Under the pieces are notes generated by a model that ran no database searches, was not told the origin of the DNA, and saw only the letters and a program-made list of their open reading frames with translations. Source: an uncultured Clostridia bacterium (lineage in GTDB: Bacteria; Bacillota; Clostridia; Oscillospirales; UBA644). From it: a stretch of 35,054 nt of DNA. Of the stretch, positions 17,067 through 25,273 are shown in pieces (position 1 is the first letter of the stretch; every line of letters starts with the position of its first letter). Location of the stretch: the NCBI GenBank assembly GCA_944386305.1, contig CALXAN010000093.1, positions 1 through 35,054 on the forward strand, given 5' to 3'. The position numbers and the translations under genes are program-made.

Positions 17067-18482
17067 TCAGCCGGCTGTCTGAGGCTGATCTCCGGGCAGA
17101 GTATAAGTCGCCTGCATGCCGTTGAGCAGCACGAGCTGATATACCGTGCCCTGCTCGTTGGGCGTGATACTCGAACACGGCGGAGTAAGGGGCTTTCCGT
17201 CAGCATCTATGACGTAATAGACGGGCGATCCGCCTTCATATTTAAAAGCCATGCCCGAAGTCAAAACATCGTATACGTCAAAATAGAACTCTGCCCAGGC
17301 GTACTCATCATTGACAACCCTGCAATCGCCGTCGTAAATAACGGCCTGCTCCGTGCTGCCGTACACATTGGGATCGGCCACGGCCAACAAGCGGTCGGGG
17401 CTAAGAACGAGCATGGAGCTGTACTCGGTCGGCACGGCCTGCGCGCCCTGAGAATCCTGCATGCCGTATAGGGCGATAATCTCATTACGTTCGCTTATAT
17501 AGCTGTACTCCTTGACCACAAACAGCTCGTCGGTAAAGCTGTACTGCTCCACTGGATAACGATCGGTAATATTGACGTCGGAGTTGCACACGACAAGCGT
17601 TTTATTGACGTCTTTGAAATACATGATTTCGAAGCCCTCGGGGCAGTATATATCGGTACACGGCCCGTCCGCCAAAGGCGTGCCGTTTATACTCAGCATA
17701 TATATGTCGCTGGTCTTAAACGCCAGTATAACGTAAGAGCCGGAAGACGACGCAACTGCAGTCATGCCGGTATAGCCGGACGCGCAAACTGCGTTGCCTA
17801 TATTTATAAGCGAATAAGAGCCGTCCTCGGGCATGGTCACGATAAAATGTCCGTTGTCCACCATGAGCAAAGAGGCGTACTGAGGCTCTATGAGAGCGTT
17901 TCCGTTGCGGTCGTACAGGCCGTAGAGCGTACCGTCCTCGGTAGTCATCTCTCCGAGCTGATAGCCAAACACGTCGCTGAGTAAAGAAAGCCTGACCTCG
18001 GGCTCGGGTGTTTCGGGCGTCAAGGGCTGCTCGGTCTGAGGTTCAGCCGTTGTTTGGGGCTGCACATCCGGCGTATCGGGCTGATGCGTGTCTACAGGAC
18101 CTACGGCCGGCACGTCCTGCCTGTCTATGCCGAAGATGATTATACACGATATAACTACTACAAATGTAACTACGGCCGCTGCAATAAAGATAATCCTGAG
18201 CTTTTTATCTGCGAAAATACTTTTGTGTTCCCGCGGTTCTGCTCCCGCGCGGCGGCTCACGCGCTTGGGATGCCTCGTGCGGCAATACGCCTCCCAGTCG
18301 GCATCGTCGTCGGTCGGGTCATCCAAATCCGACTCGTCGTATATATCGTAATCCTCGTCCTCCTGTTCCCGTCCGTCGTCGGCCGGTTCGGGCTCGGCGC
18401 CGTCAGGGTTTGTAAAAGCGTTTTCTTCCGATAAATCGTCGAGGAAATCGTCATTACGGTCCGATCGGTTGTTTTCGCTCAT
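17067..18482 (-). CDS. Single-pass membrane protein with WG-repeat-like extracellular domain
   Basis: This 471-residue protein has a very acidic cytoplasmic region (residues 1-70, many D/E), a basic patch, one membrane segment (about 95-118), a Pro/Thr-rich linker (about 120-165) and an extracellular beta domain. The segment GLYDRNGNALIEPQYASL at about 188-205 matches the WG-repeat pattern (W/L-Y-x-D-x-x-G-x-x-x-I-x-P-x-Y). Later strands are more divergent, so a repeat-built beta structure is inferred. WG-repeat proteins are common in Firmicutes envelopes; their ligands are mostly unknown. Its ATG overlaps the stop of the small upstream gene by four bases, so the pair is coupled, possibly as subunits or as small membrane partner and sensor. 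Confidence 0.8.
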   Translation of the reverse strand: MSENNRSDRNDDFLDDLSEENAFTNPDGAEPEPADDGREQEDEDYDIYDESDLDDPTDDDADWEAYCRTRHPKRVSRRAGAEPREHKSIFADKKLRIIFIAAAVVTFVVVISCIIIFGIDRQDVPAVGPVDTHQPDTPDVQPQTTAEPQTEQPLTPETPEPEVRLSLLSDVFGYQLGEMTTEDGTLYGLYDRNGNALIEPQYASLLMVDNGHFIVTMPEDGSYSLINIGNAVCASGYTGMTAVASSSGSYVILAFKTSDIYMLSINGTPLADGPCTDIYCPEGFEIMYFKDVNKTLVVCNSDVNITDRYPVEQYSFTDELFVVKEYSYISERNEIIALYGMQDSQGAQAVPTEYSSMLVLSPDRLLAVADPNVYGSTEQAVIYDGDCRVVNDEYAWAEFYFDVYDVLTSGMAFKYEGGSPVYYVIDADGKPLTPPCSSITPNEQGTVYQLVLLNGMQATYTLPGDQPQTAG

Positions 18483-18700
18483 TTTTTAGGCCTCCTTCGG
18501 CAACTTCTCATTATGGCAAGCAAAGACTGCAATATCACGGTAAGGCAAAAAACAAACAGTATCCATTTGGTATATTCATTGGCTAAAAAAGACATGGCTC
18601 TGTTAAATCTGTCTGTCACGAAAAGGGCAAGCAATACAAGCGCCAATATAAAATTGATCTGCGGCAGAATCTTGTTGAAAAATCTCGAAACGGCTCTCAT
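18479..18700 (-). CDS. Small two-segment membrane protein, unknown function
   Basis: The 73-residue product has two hydrophobic segments (about 13-28 and 44-64) and basic ends (MRAVSRFFNK; RSCRRRPKK), suggesting both termini face the cytoplasm. I do not recognise the family. A ribosome binding site (GAGGTG) and a near-consensus promoter (18733-18761) support it as a real gene, and it overlaps the WG-repeat-like membrane gene by four bases, so the two should be made together. Confidence 0.75.
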   Translation of the reverse strand: MRAVSRFFNKILPQINFILALVLLALFVTDRFNRAMSFLANEYTKWILFVFCLTVILQSLLAIMRSCRRRPKK

Positions 18701-18732
18701 ACCGACACCTCAGCGTAGTATTTAATACTGAT

Positions 18733-18761
18733 ATTGTAGCACATGGCGGTATACAAGTCAA
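18733..18761 (-). promoter_or_regulatory. Promoter of the small membrane / WG-repeat pair
   Basis: On the minus strand, TTGACT (18756-18761), 17 bases, TACAAT (18733-18738); the start codon is about 30 bases downstream. Confidence 0.85.
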
Positions 18762-18860
18762 TATTTATGTACGACACGCCGACAAAATCACATAGACAGG
18801 AATTTAGTTCGGAGAATGAACAGGCAGTAAAGCGCAGCAGATTCGAACAGTGCAGAAAGC

Positions 18861-18892
18861 AGAACGGAGCGGCACTATGTCCGCTCCGTTCT
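18861..18892 (-). terminator. Terminator-like hairpin after the large lipoprotein gene
   Basis: Arms 18861-18872 and 18881-18892 pair perfectly over 12 bp (loop of 8). The following T content is low on the minus strand, so it is a weak intrinsic terminator at best; its position 23 bases past the stop codon fits. Confidence 0.6.
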
Positions 18893-18914
18893 ATCTGTAT
18901 AATTTAGCCGAATA

Positions 18915-20819
18915 TCAGTCTCCGTACGAAACGGTAAGGAACACGCCGTCTCCGGAAGGTATCTCAAGAGTATAGGTACCGTTCGCATCGGGTCTGAGCG
19001 TCGTGGCGGTGAGGCCTGCGCCGTCTGCGCCGTCCAGGTAAGCTACTACTCTCTGAGCGCCGGGCAGCTTAAAGGTGACCTCAGCCGTTCTTCTCACGGC
19101 GTAAGGATTGCGCTGATTGGATATAACGAGCGCATATCCGCTGCCGTTAGTCTCTTCGAAGCCTCCGATAGCCATATCGTAATCGGAGTCAAAATCGGTG
19201 ATTATCTGCCTGATCCACTGGGCTTCTGCGGATGTGCTCTTATAAGAAGCTATATTCTTTATATAATCCGAGGGTTCATTGCCCCTGAAGCCGACAGTGT
19301 ATTTCCAGTTATAATCCTCGTATACGGAGGATATCGAGTGGAAGTCGGAAGCAAGCTCTTTGACATAATCGAACTGCTCGGTCTTGGAAGTACCGACAAT
19401 AAGACAGCCGGAGCCTGAAACCATCCAATAATTGAACTTGGACACGCCGAACGCAAGTCCCGAATAAGCCTGATAGCGGATACCCGCCTCGCTGAGAACA
19501 TGCATACCGGTCTCAAATATATTGGAATAAGACAACATATACAGACCGTGCGATACGCCGTGGTCCCTTGCGCTCTCCGCGGTGACGTTTATACCGCCGA
19601 GATATGTGCCGGAAATGGTAGTCTTCAGTCCTGCTCCGTTGAACGGATAAGTATCCTGACATATGACCAGGGCTCCGGAACCGTCGGCATAATTGTTGAC
19701 ATAGTTGGCGTAGTTGTTAAAGGTCTGCTCGTCGTTATTGCCTATAAATACGGCAGCATAGGTCGGGAAGAGGTTGACCAAATATATCGTATCGGGATAC
19801 CACCTATGGAACAGCGAAGTCTGCCTGTTCAAATCCGAGATAACCTGCGGACCGGGCTCATCTACGCACCAGTTGCCGTAATATCCGGGATGGTTCATAT
19901 ACGAATCAGTCAGAGCGTCGGCCTGCTCCTTAGTGGCGTTGTCGGAAGCAAGCAGATTGTCAAGCTCACTGTCAAGAATGAGCGCCTTGATGCCGTATGT
20001 GCCGTAGAGCAGGTCAAGCGAAGTCCTGCTGCCGGCCTCATCCGAATGATCCCAGGGGAAGAATACCCAGTCCATGCCCAGCTCGTCTACCAGCGCGTAC
20101 TGGTTCTGCTCAAAGCTATCGTATGTACCGAAAACTATGGTATTCCTGTCGGGTATAGTGTCCTCTTTTGCAGTCCAATAAGCATAAGCCGTAATGTTCG
20201 AGGTCAGTACGGTAGAAGCAGTTACCCTTTCTCCTCCGCCGTTCTTAGCGGTATACCAGCCCCTAAACACATAGCCGCTGCGAGTAGGAGTCTCGGGCAT
20301 GACGGCATGCTCGGAGGTATCGGCCTTGACAGTCGTGGTCGAATACGAGGCGTTGGTCGCGTCGGTATTGAACGTCACGGAATACCTGCCAGTATCAGGA
20401 TTAGAGTCGCCGCCGCCGGTATTTCCGCCACCGGTATTACCGCCGTTGTTTCCGCCGCCGGTATTACCACCGTTGTTCCCGCCGCCGGTATTACCACCGT
20501 TGTTCCCGCCGGAACCGCCGTTATTACCGCCATTATTGTCTTCGCCTGATCCGTCGGGAGGATCCACCGGACCGTCTACATCCTCGTCGTCTGTATCCGG
20601 CTCAGACGTAGACGGCACAGCAGTGTCAGGTTCGGACGTGGACGGTACTTCGGGAGTCGAAGGCTCGGAAGTATCTCCAGGCTCAAGCGTAGACGGAATA
20701 TCGGGCTCGTCTGTCTGCGGAACATCATCTTTACATCCTGCGCAGAATATCAAGGCAAAAACAAGCACGGCACTGATAAGCGCCGGAAATATTCGTTTAC
20801 GAACGCTATTGTTGCACAT
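18915..20819 (-). CDS. Large lipoprotein with Gly/Asn repeat linker and InlB-type B-repeat
   Basis: This 634-residue protein has a signal peptide ending in a lipobox (FCAGC, Cys29). Then come a Ser/Thr/Pro/Asp-rich spacer (30-95), a tandem Gly/Asn/Thr linker (about 95-145, 9-residue unit NNGGNTGGG), and a Listeria-Bacteroides B-repeat domain (about 148-218, with GYVFRGWYTAKNGGGERVT ending in AYAYWT). The last ~400 residues look like a TIM-barrel-type hydrolase: DELGMDWVFFPWDHSDEAG, GIKALILDSELDN, YGNWCVDEPGP and NYWMVSGSG, with acidic residues at strand ends, followed by a small C-terminal beta domain. Distant similarity to beta-galactosidase-like folds is my guess; the substrate is unknown. 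It should be anchored outside the membrane, the linker holding the domain clear of the wall. Confidence 0.75.
   Translation of the reverse strand: MCNNSVRKRIFPALISAVLVFALIFCAGCKDDVPQTDEPDIPSTLEPGDTSEPSTPEVPSTSEPDTAVPSTSEPDTDDEDVDGPVDPPDGSGEDNNGGNNGGSGGNNGGNTGGGNNGGNTGGGNNGGNTGGGNTGGGDSNPDTGRYSVTFNTDATNASYSTTTVKADTSEHAVMPETPTRSGYVFRGWYTAKNGGGERVTASTVLTSNITAYAYWTAKEDTIPDRNTIVFGTYDSFEQNQYALVDELGMDWVFFPWDHSDEAGSRTSLDLLYGTYGIKALILDSELDNLLASDNATKEQADALTDSYMNHPGYYGNWCVDEPGPQVISDLNRQTSLFHRWYPDTIYLVNLFPTYAAVFIGNNDEQTFNNYANYVNNYADGSGALVICQDTYPFNGAGLKTTISGTYLGGINVTAESARDHGVSHGLYMLSYSNIFETGMHVLSEAGIRYQAYSGLAFGVSKFNYWMVSGSGCLIVGTSKTEQFDYVKELASDFHSISSVYEDYNWKYTVGFRGNEPSDYIKNIASYKSTSAEAQWIRQIITDFDSDYDMAIGGFEETNGSGYALVISNQRNPYAVRRTAEVTFKLPGAQRVVAYLDGADGAGLTATTLRPDANGTYTLEIPSGDGVFLTVSYGD
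20411..20540. repeat. Tandem 27-bp repeats encoding the Gly/Asn linker
   Basis: About three copies of a 27-bp unit (containing CCGCCGCCGGTATTACCACC) plus partial copies encode the Gly/Asn/Thr linker of the lipoprotein. Copies differ by a few bases; copy number could change by slippage or recombination without breaking the frame. Confidence 0.85.
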
Positions 20820-20959
20820 ACAAATTTTCCTTTCTTAAAAATATTACTGAATATTAACCAAATATAACAATGGAAATATTACAATCAGCCATATCCTGAA
20901 TGCGAGTAAAGTTTAGCATATACTTACATACATGTCAATAGCCAACTTGTAAAATAAAA

Positions 20960-20991
20960 GTGTATTTTTTACAAAATTGTAAAAAATACAC
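20960..20991. promoter_or_regulatory. 15-bp perfect AT-rich inverted repeat
   Basis: Arms 20960-20974 and 20977-20991 are perfect complements around two bases. On the minus strand the 3' side is T-rich, so it may end the XRE transcript 109 bases past its stop. With such a short loop it may instead be a dimeric protein-binding site upstream of the lipoprotein gene. Confidence 0.5.
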
Positions 20992-21099
20992 AAAATATAA
21001 ATTTTTATGTAAATTTTTCGCGCAATAGGCTATATGTCCAATACGGCGCGACAGCACAAATAACCGTTAATATATAAAAAACATCTATGAAAAACTCGC

Positions 21100-21327
21100 T
21101 TACAGTTCAAAAACAGCGTCATACTCCACGCCCAATATCTCCTTTATCAGTATTATTTCGTCGGGATACAGGTGCCTCTGCCCTACTTCAATTTTCGCAA
21201 CGGCGCTGCGCGTTATATCGCAGCCCCGCAGCTGCATCTGTGCCGCAAGAGATTCCTGCGTCATATCTGCGGCCTCCCTGAGTCGTCTGATATTGTCACC
21301 GACACGCTTCTCTATCTGTTTATTCAT
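21100..21327 (-). CDS. XRE family helix-turn-helix regulator
   Basis: The 75-residue product is a single Cro/C1-type HTH domain: VGDNIRRLREAADMTQESLAAQMQLRG, then DITRSAVAKIEVGQRHLYPDE, with the recognition helix around residues 38-48. There is no other domain, so it should act as a small DNA-binding dimer. AGGAG precedes the ATG well. It is divergent from the small lipoprotein gene, and a 28-bp perfect palindrome lies between them on top of the plus-strand transcription start. That arrangement suggests it represses its neighbour and itself. It could be a mobile-element remnant, but no phage genes adjoin it here. Confidence 0.9.
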   Translation of the reverse strand: MNKQIEKRVGDNIRRLREAADMTQESLAAQMQLRGCDITRSAVAKIEVGQRHLYPDEIILIKEILGVEYDAVFEL

Positions 21328-21365
21328 CTTCTTCTCCTAAATTGCACTCATTTAAGAACAAAGTA

Positions 21366-21394
21366 TTGACTTTAGTATACATATGTGATACAAT
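21366..21394 (+). promoter_or_regulatory. SigA-type promoter toward the small lipoprotein
   Basis: TTGACT (21366-21371), 17 bases, TACAAT (21389-21394). Expected transcription start near 21401, inside the palindrome at 21395-21422. The leader to the lipoprotein start is about 180 bases. Confidence 0.85.
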
Positions 21395-21422
21395 ATTTTT
21401 GCACCTATATAGGTGCAAAAAT
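21395..21422. promoter_or_regulatory. 28-bp perfect palindrome, probable operator
   Basis: The sequence is fully self-complementary, with core GCACCTATATAGGTGC flanked by T5/A5. It starts one base after the -10 box of the plus-strand promoter, so a protein bound there would block initiation. The divergent XRE regulator is the obvious candidate. Confidence 0.75.
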
Positions 21423-21454
21423 ACAAAAATATAGAGAAAAAACAGAAAAATTAG

Positions 21455-21490
21455 ATATAAAGGGCCTGTATCGGAAAGGGCTTTTTTTAA
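21455..21490 (+). promoter_or_regulatory. Possible leader attenuator before the small lipoprotein
   Basis: Two copies of AAAGGGC (21459-21465 and 21475-21481) precede seven T. The foldable stem is only about 4 bp plus flanking A-T pairs, so termination here is uncertain. Confidence 0.25.
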
Positions 21491-21578
21491 TATAAAGACA
21501 ATTTTCTATTTATATTTTGGACAACGCTTAAATTTAATACTCATAACTGATTTTGTATATATAAGGAGAAAAACAGCA

Positions 21579-21884
21579 ATGAAAAAAATAACCGCATGTA
21601 TTGCATTTATACTTGTCAACTGCTTTCTTGCGCTCAGTCTTACAGCCTGCGGTTCGTCCATAAGAGGAACGTGGACGGACTCAAGCGGACTTATCAGCTA
21701 TACATTCGCCGGCAAAGGCAGGGGCTCTATAACTTTGTCGGGTGTTGAAACGCCTTTCTTTTATGAGATTGAAGACGATATACTGTTTATAAACGGCGCG
21801 CGTTATAAATATAAAATTGAAGGAGACAAGCTTACGCTTGAATTTATAGGCGCGCCCATTGCATATACAAAAAAACACAGCTGA
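21579..21884 (+). CDS. Small lipoprotein, beta-rich (DUF5640-like)
   Basis: This 101-residue protein begins MKKITACIAFILVNCFLALS and has the lipobox LTAC (Cys at about residue 25), so it should be secreted and lipid-anchored. The mature part (IRGTWTDSSGLISYTFAGKGRG, then DDILFINGARYKYKIEGDKLTLEF) is a run of short beta strands like the small lipocalin-type domains often seen in Firmicutes lipoproteins; the assignment to a DUF5640-like family is tentative. AAGGAG lies about ten bases before the ATG. It is read from the promoter overlapped by the palindrome and is closed by a perfect terminator, so it forms its own regulated unit. Confidence 0.85.
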   Translation: MKKITACIAFILVNCFLALSLTACGSSIRGTWTDSSGLISYTFAGKGRGSITLSGVETPFFYEIEDDILFINGARYKYKIEGDKLTLEFIGAPIAYTKKHS

Positions 21885-21903
21885 TACTGCGCAGATATAC
21901 TCA

Positions 21904-21942
21904 AAAGCCCGAGATTGTCACTGAGGGACAATCTCGGGCTTT
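21904..21942 (+). terminator. Terminator of the small lipoprotein gene
   Basis: A perfect 16-bp stem (21904-21919 with 21927-21942, loop of 7) ends in TTT, 20 bases past the stop codon. Confidence 0.9.
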
Positions 21943-22164
21943 CTTGGAGTCCAAATTCTACATGTAAAAGAATTACACAGAATAAAAACGCGGCCCACGC
22001 ACGTGCAGGTATAACGCGAACAGACATTCATCGTATCTCGGTTTTGTCATAAAAATAAACCTACATGCCTAGGACACGCCGCAAGGGCAATAAAAAAGTC
22101 GCCGATTATTACCAAAATAAAACACTGACGGCTGCGCTCCGCAGATGACAGCCATGCAGTACAT
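21943..22164. other. Non-coding gap between two terminators
   Basis: No gene, promoter or repeat could be supported between the lipoprotein terminator and the sensor-kinase operon terminator. The one reading frame crossing it covers the terminator and lacks a start site. Confidence 0.6.
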
Positions 22165-22204
22165 ATAAAAAGCCGAGGCCCGCACTGCAGTGCGGGCCTC
22201 GGCT
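22165..22204 (-). terminator. Terminator of the VTC/two-component operon
   Basis: The 34-base stretch 22171-22204 is a perfect palindrome (15-bp stem, 4-base loop). On the minus strand it is followed by TTTTTATATG. It lies about 125 bases past the kinase stop codon. Confidence 0.9.
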
Positions 22205-22328
22205 CGATTATCGCATTAAAAGTCCGTCATTATTACCGGATCAACCAACATATTGAATTAGCATATTTTTTATATATTCATTTGTACATAATTTTTCCCA
22301 AAAACAATGGTTCTTCCGTCAGACAGCC

Positions 22329-23912
22329 TTACGTCTCTGCCGAGGGCGGAGCCTGTTCGGTATCGCACAGCGGCAGACTGAACCAAAACCTTACCCCGTT
22401 GTCGATATTTTCCACGCCGTAAGAGCCTGAATGAGCGGTCACAATAGACTTGACTATATACAGACCCAGGCCTGCGTTCCCCTCGTCGCCTCTTGTGCGC
22501 GCCTCATCGACGCGATAGAAGCTGTCCCATATGCGCTCAAATTTCTCTTCGGGGATTCTGTCTCCGGTATTAAAGACGGAAAACACCGCTCTGCCGTCAC
22601 TTATGCTCAGCTCTGCCTCTATATATCCGCCTGCGGACACGTGCGCCACCGCATTTTGCAGATAATTCTTCATTGCCTGCTCTATATACTGAGAATTAGC
22701 CATGACAAAGCAGCCGGGCTGTACGCTGTAACGATAATCGGACGAAACTCCCTCTTTTGACGCCAGTACCTTAGTGCGTTCAAACACGACGCCGGCGACC
22801 TCGGACAAGTCTATTCTTGTCAGTTCCATAGATTTCAGCCCATGCTCGATAGCCGACACGTCGAGCATACTTTTTATCATATCATTCATCTTCGACGTCT
22901 CGTCTATTATTATATCGCAGCATGAGCCCACGTCGATGCCGGGCATATCGCGCAGCATTTCCGCATACCCGCCGATAACAGCCAACGGGCTCTTGAGGTC
23001 GTGCGAGACATTTGCGACAAATTCGCGCCGCATCTGCTCCATCTTTGCCAAACGCTCGTTGTCCTCGCTGAGGCGGCGGTTCTTTTCCATTATTTCGTTT
23101 ATAAACTGCTCGAGCTGCCGGCTCATGGAATTGACGCTTCGGGCAAGGTTGCCGATTTCGTCCTTCGAACGTTCGTCCGCGCGCATGGAAAAATCGAGGT
23201 CCGCCACGTGCCTGGCCACGATATCGACATTGCGTATAGGCCGGGTAAACCTGTCCGAAAGCACATACGCGACCGCACAGCCGAATACGAGCACGACACC
23301 CGCCACCATCGCGGACAATTTGTTAAAAGTCACGACAGAATCCTCAATAGCGGTGACAGGTGTGCTTATAAGCACATACGAATAGCTGTTTTGACTGACA
23401 GGTACGATGCCCTTCAGCGACAGTACCTTGCCGCCGGACACGGAATTGACGGACTCCTGCACCTCGGGGCTGAACGAATAGCCCCTGAACACTTCCAAAC
23501 TGATCAAGGCATAGCCGAGGACATTGAGCCCGTTGCGCTCCTCATAGAAATGGCGCAGGTTCGTCCCGTCCGGAAACGTGCCTATCCAAAGGTCAGACGA
23601 GGAAGCGCCGGAGCCCCCCGCATAACCCTGATCCATTTTGCGGCCGGTGGTATAAATGAGCTGGCCCGAAAAATCAAATATTTCTATCTGCAGGCCGTTC
23701 TTCTGCTCATAATCCGTCAGCATGGCGCTGAGCTTCTCCGAGTCCGAGGTATACCCCGAACGAATAACGTTGAAAGCCTCGTTTATGGCAGACTTTTTCT
23801 CATAAGTAAAATACGGCTCTGCGACGAAAAGATTGGCCGTTATAAGAAGTACGACAAAAACGAATACCGTCGAACCGACGATAAGCGATATCTTAGTTCT
23901 TATTGAATTCAT
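22329..23912 (-). CDS. Membrane sensor histidine kinase (HAMP, HisKA, HATPase)
   Basis: This 527-residue kinase has, in order: membrane segment 1 (about 8-30), an extracellular sensor region of about 165 residues, membrane segment 2 (about 200-220), a HAMP domain (about 220-272), a coiled stretch, HisKA with FVANVSHDLKSPLAVIGGYAE (phospho-acceptor His304) and the ATP-binding domain (N-box YLQNAVAHV, G-box GNAGLGLYIVKSI). All catalytic boxes are present. A start six bases upstream is possible, but GGAG is better spaced for the ATG at 23910-23912. The gene overlaps the response-regulator 3' end by 20 bases, so the two are coupled. The extracellular domain resembles a dCache/PAS-like sensor, but its signal is unknown. 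Confidence 0.93.
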   Translation of the reverse strand: MNSIRTKISLIVGSTVFVFVVLLITANLFVAEPYFTYEKKSAINEAFNVIRSGYTSDSEKLSAMLTDYEQKNGLQIEIFDFSGQLIYTTGRKMDQGYAGGSGASSSDLWIGTFPDGTNLRHFYEERNGLNVLGYALISLEVFRGYSFSPEVQESVNSVSGGKVLSLKGIVPVSQNSYSYVLISTPVTAIEDSVVTFNKLSAMVAGVVLVFGCAVAYVLSDRFTRPIRNVDIVARHVADLDFSMRADERSKDEIGNLARSVNSMSRQLEQFINEIMEKNRRLSEDNERLAKMEQMRREFVANVSHDLKSPLAVIGGYAEMLRDMPGIDVGSCCDIIIDETSKMNDMIKSMLDVSAIEHGLKSMELTRIDLSEVAGVVFERTKVLASKEGVSSDYRYSVQPGCFVMANSQYIEQAMKNYLQNAVAHVSAGGYIEAELSISDGRAVFSVFNTGDRIPEEKFERIWDSFYRVDEARTRGDEGNAGLGLYIVKSIVTAHSGSYGVENIDNGVRFWFSLPLCDTEQAPPSAET

Positions 23913-24600
23913 CTTCATCCACTCCGAACATATAACCGGTTCCGTGAATGGTCTTTATACACTTGCTCATTACGCCGAGCTTGGCGCGGAGCTGCTTTAT
24001 ATGCGTGTCCACTGTGCGCGGATCGCCGTTGTAGTCGTAGCTCCACACTGCGTTGAGTATTTGATCTCTCGAAAGCACAAGCCCCTTGTTGGATACAAGA
24101 TAGTGGATAAGATCAAACTCTTTCTGAGTAAGAGCTATGGTCTTGTCCTCTATCCTGACGTTCTTGGAAAGATTATTTATCACCATCGGTCCGCATTCGA
24201 TTTTGTCGTTGCGGTTCTTCATAGAAGTGCGGCGTATTACCGAATTTATACGCGCAAGCAGAACCGAAGGCGAAAAGGGTTTGCTGACATAGTCGTCGGC
24301 GCCCGCGCGGAAGCCCGCCAGCTGGTCGTACTCCTCGTCCTTTGCCGTAACAAGTATAACCGGGACCATGGACGCGGCGCGCAATTCGGCCAGCACAGAC
24401 AGCCCGTCTCTGTGCGGGAGCATAACGTCCAGCAGGATCAGGTCTATGCGGTTACTGTTCTTATAGAACTCGTCCAGGGCCGTCTGACCGTCGGCGGCCT
24501 CAAGGACGTCGAAACCGTTCCCGCGCAGGAATATGCTCACCATCTGTCTTATGCGGTTGTCGTCGTCCACTACCAATACAGTGTCTTTTGTTGCACTCAT
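23893..24600 (-). CDS. OmpR/PhoB family response regulator
   Basis: The 235-residue product has a receiver domain (LVVDDDNRIRQM; phospho-acceptor Asp58 in LILLDVMLP; switch Lys in VTAKDEEYD) and an OmpR-type winged helix (about 135-230; ALTQKEFDLIHYLV, LSRDQILNAVW, VDTHIKQLRAKLG, IHGTGYMFG). A longer frame to 24645 is rejected: the ATG at 24598-24600 has GAGGTG upstream and overlaps the DUF4956 stop codon (ATGA). It should be phosphorylated by the kinase encoded immediately downstream, and it may control this same operon, whose promoter lies at 26102-26130. Confidence 0.96.
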   Translation of the reverse strand: MSATKDTVLVVDDDNRIRQMVSIFLRGNGFDVLEAADGQTALDEFYKNSNRIDLILLDVMLPHRDGLSVLAELRAASMVPVILVTAKDEEYDQLAGFRAGADDYVSKPFSPSVLLARINSVIRRTSMKNRNDKIECGPMVINNLSKNVRIEDKTIALTQKEFDLIHYLVSNKGLVLSRDQILNAVWSYDYNGDPRTVDTHIKQLRAKLGVMSKCIKTIHGTGYMFGVDEDEFNKN

Positions 24601-25271
24601 ATCATGCTCACCTCGCTTACCTCGTCTATCACAGAACTGATGCATACCGTAAGATTACCGTTGCGGCAGCGTATTTTGTCGATAAATTCTTTTTCTTTTT
24701 TAGGATCCTTAAGATTGATTCGATATGTAAGCTCATACATACTGCCCAAATTGGTGGTCTTGCTGCGGACCAGCATGACCGAAGAGGCATATTCGTTGAA
24801 TATATCGTCGAACACCTCGTTGTAGTTGAGATTCTCCGGGATAAGGATTTTAAGCTGCCGCTGCTGCAGTCTGCCCTCCCCGTACCTCGTCTTGGTCACC
24901 AACAGGAATACGGCGCACACTATGACGGTAAAAATGGCGGCAAGCACCAAATATCCCGTACTAGTCACAAGCCCTATGCCCATGGCGAAAAACACATACG
25001 CCACTTCTTTGGCGCTTGCGGGTGCGGAACGAAAACGGATAAGGCTGAACGCTCCCGCAATGGCGATGCCGATGCTGAGATTGTCATTGACCATCATTAT
25101 TACCCATTGCACCAGCACGGGCATGATGACCAGGGCCACGGCCATGCTCTTGCTGCATCTGCCGTGAAACATATATACCACCGATATCAGGAACCCGAGA
25201 ACGATAGAGACTCCCGTAGACATAAGAATGGCGGAAAGCGTAACCCCATTATCCAAAACAGATGACAACAT
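24597..25271 (-). CDS. DUF4956 family membrane protein
   Basis: This 224-residue protein has about four membrane segments in its first 120 residues and a soluble cytoplasmic C-terminal half. The segment MPVLVQWVIMMVNDNLSIGIAIAGAFSLIRFRSAP is highly characteristic of DUF4956 (the AGAFSLIRFRS stretch). DUF4956 proteins are typically encoded beside VTC-domain proteins, and that is so here: the ATG follows the VTC stop by two bases and its ribosome binding site lies in the VTC 3' end. Its role is unknown; a membrane partner or channel for polyphosphate made by the VTC protein is a reasonable inference. The C-terminal half looks like a small alpha/beta ligand-binding domain. Confidence 0.92.
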   Translation of the reverse strand: MLSSVLDNGVTLSAILMSTGVSIVLGFLISVVYMFHGRCSKSMAVALVIMPVLVQWVIMMVNDNLSIGIAIAGAFSLIRFRSAPASAKEVAYVFFAMGIGLVTSTGYLVLAAIFTVIVCAVFLLVTKTRYGEGRLQQRQLKILIPENLNYNEVFDDIFNEYASSVMLVRSKTTNLGSMYELTYRINLKDPKKEKEFIDKIRCRNGNLTVCISSVIDEVSEVSMI

Positions 25272-25273
25272 TT

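Noticed and set aside
19500-20549. 349-residue plus-strand frame opposite the lipoprotein
   Set aside because: Its repeats (Ile/Thr/Ala-rich) are just the complement of the Gly/Asn repeat DNA; no start signals.
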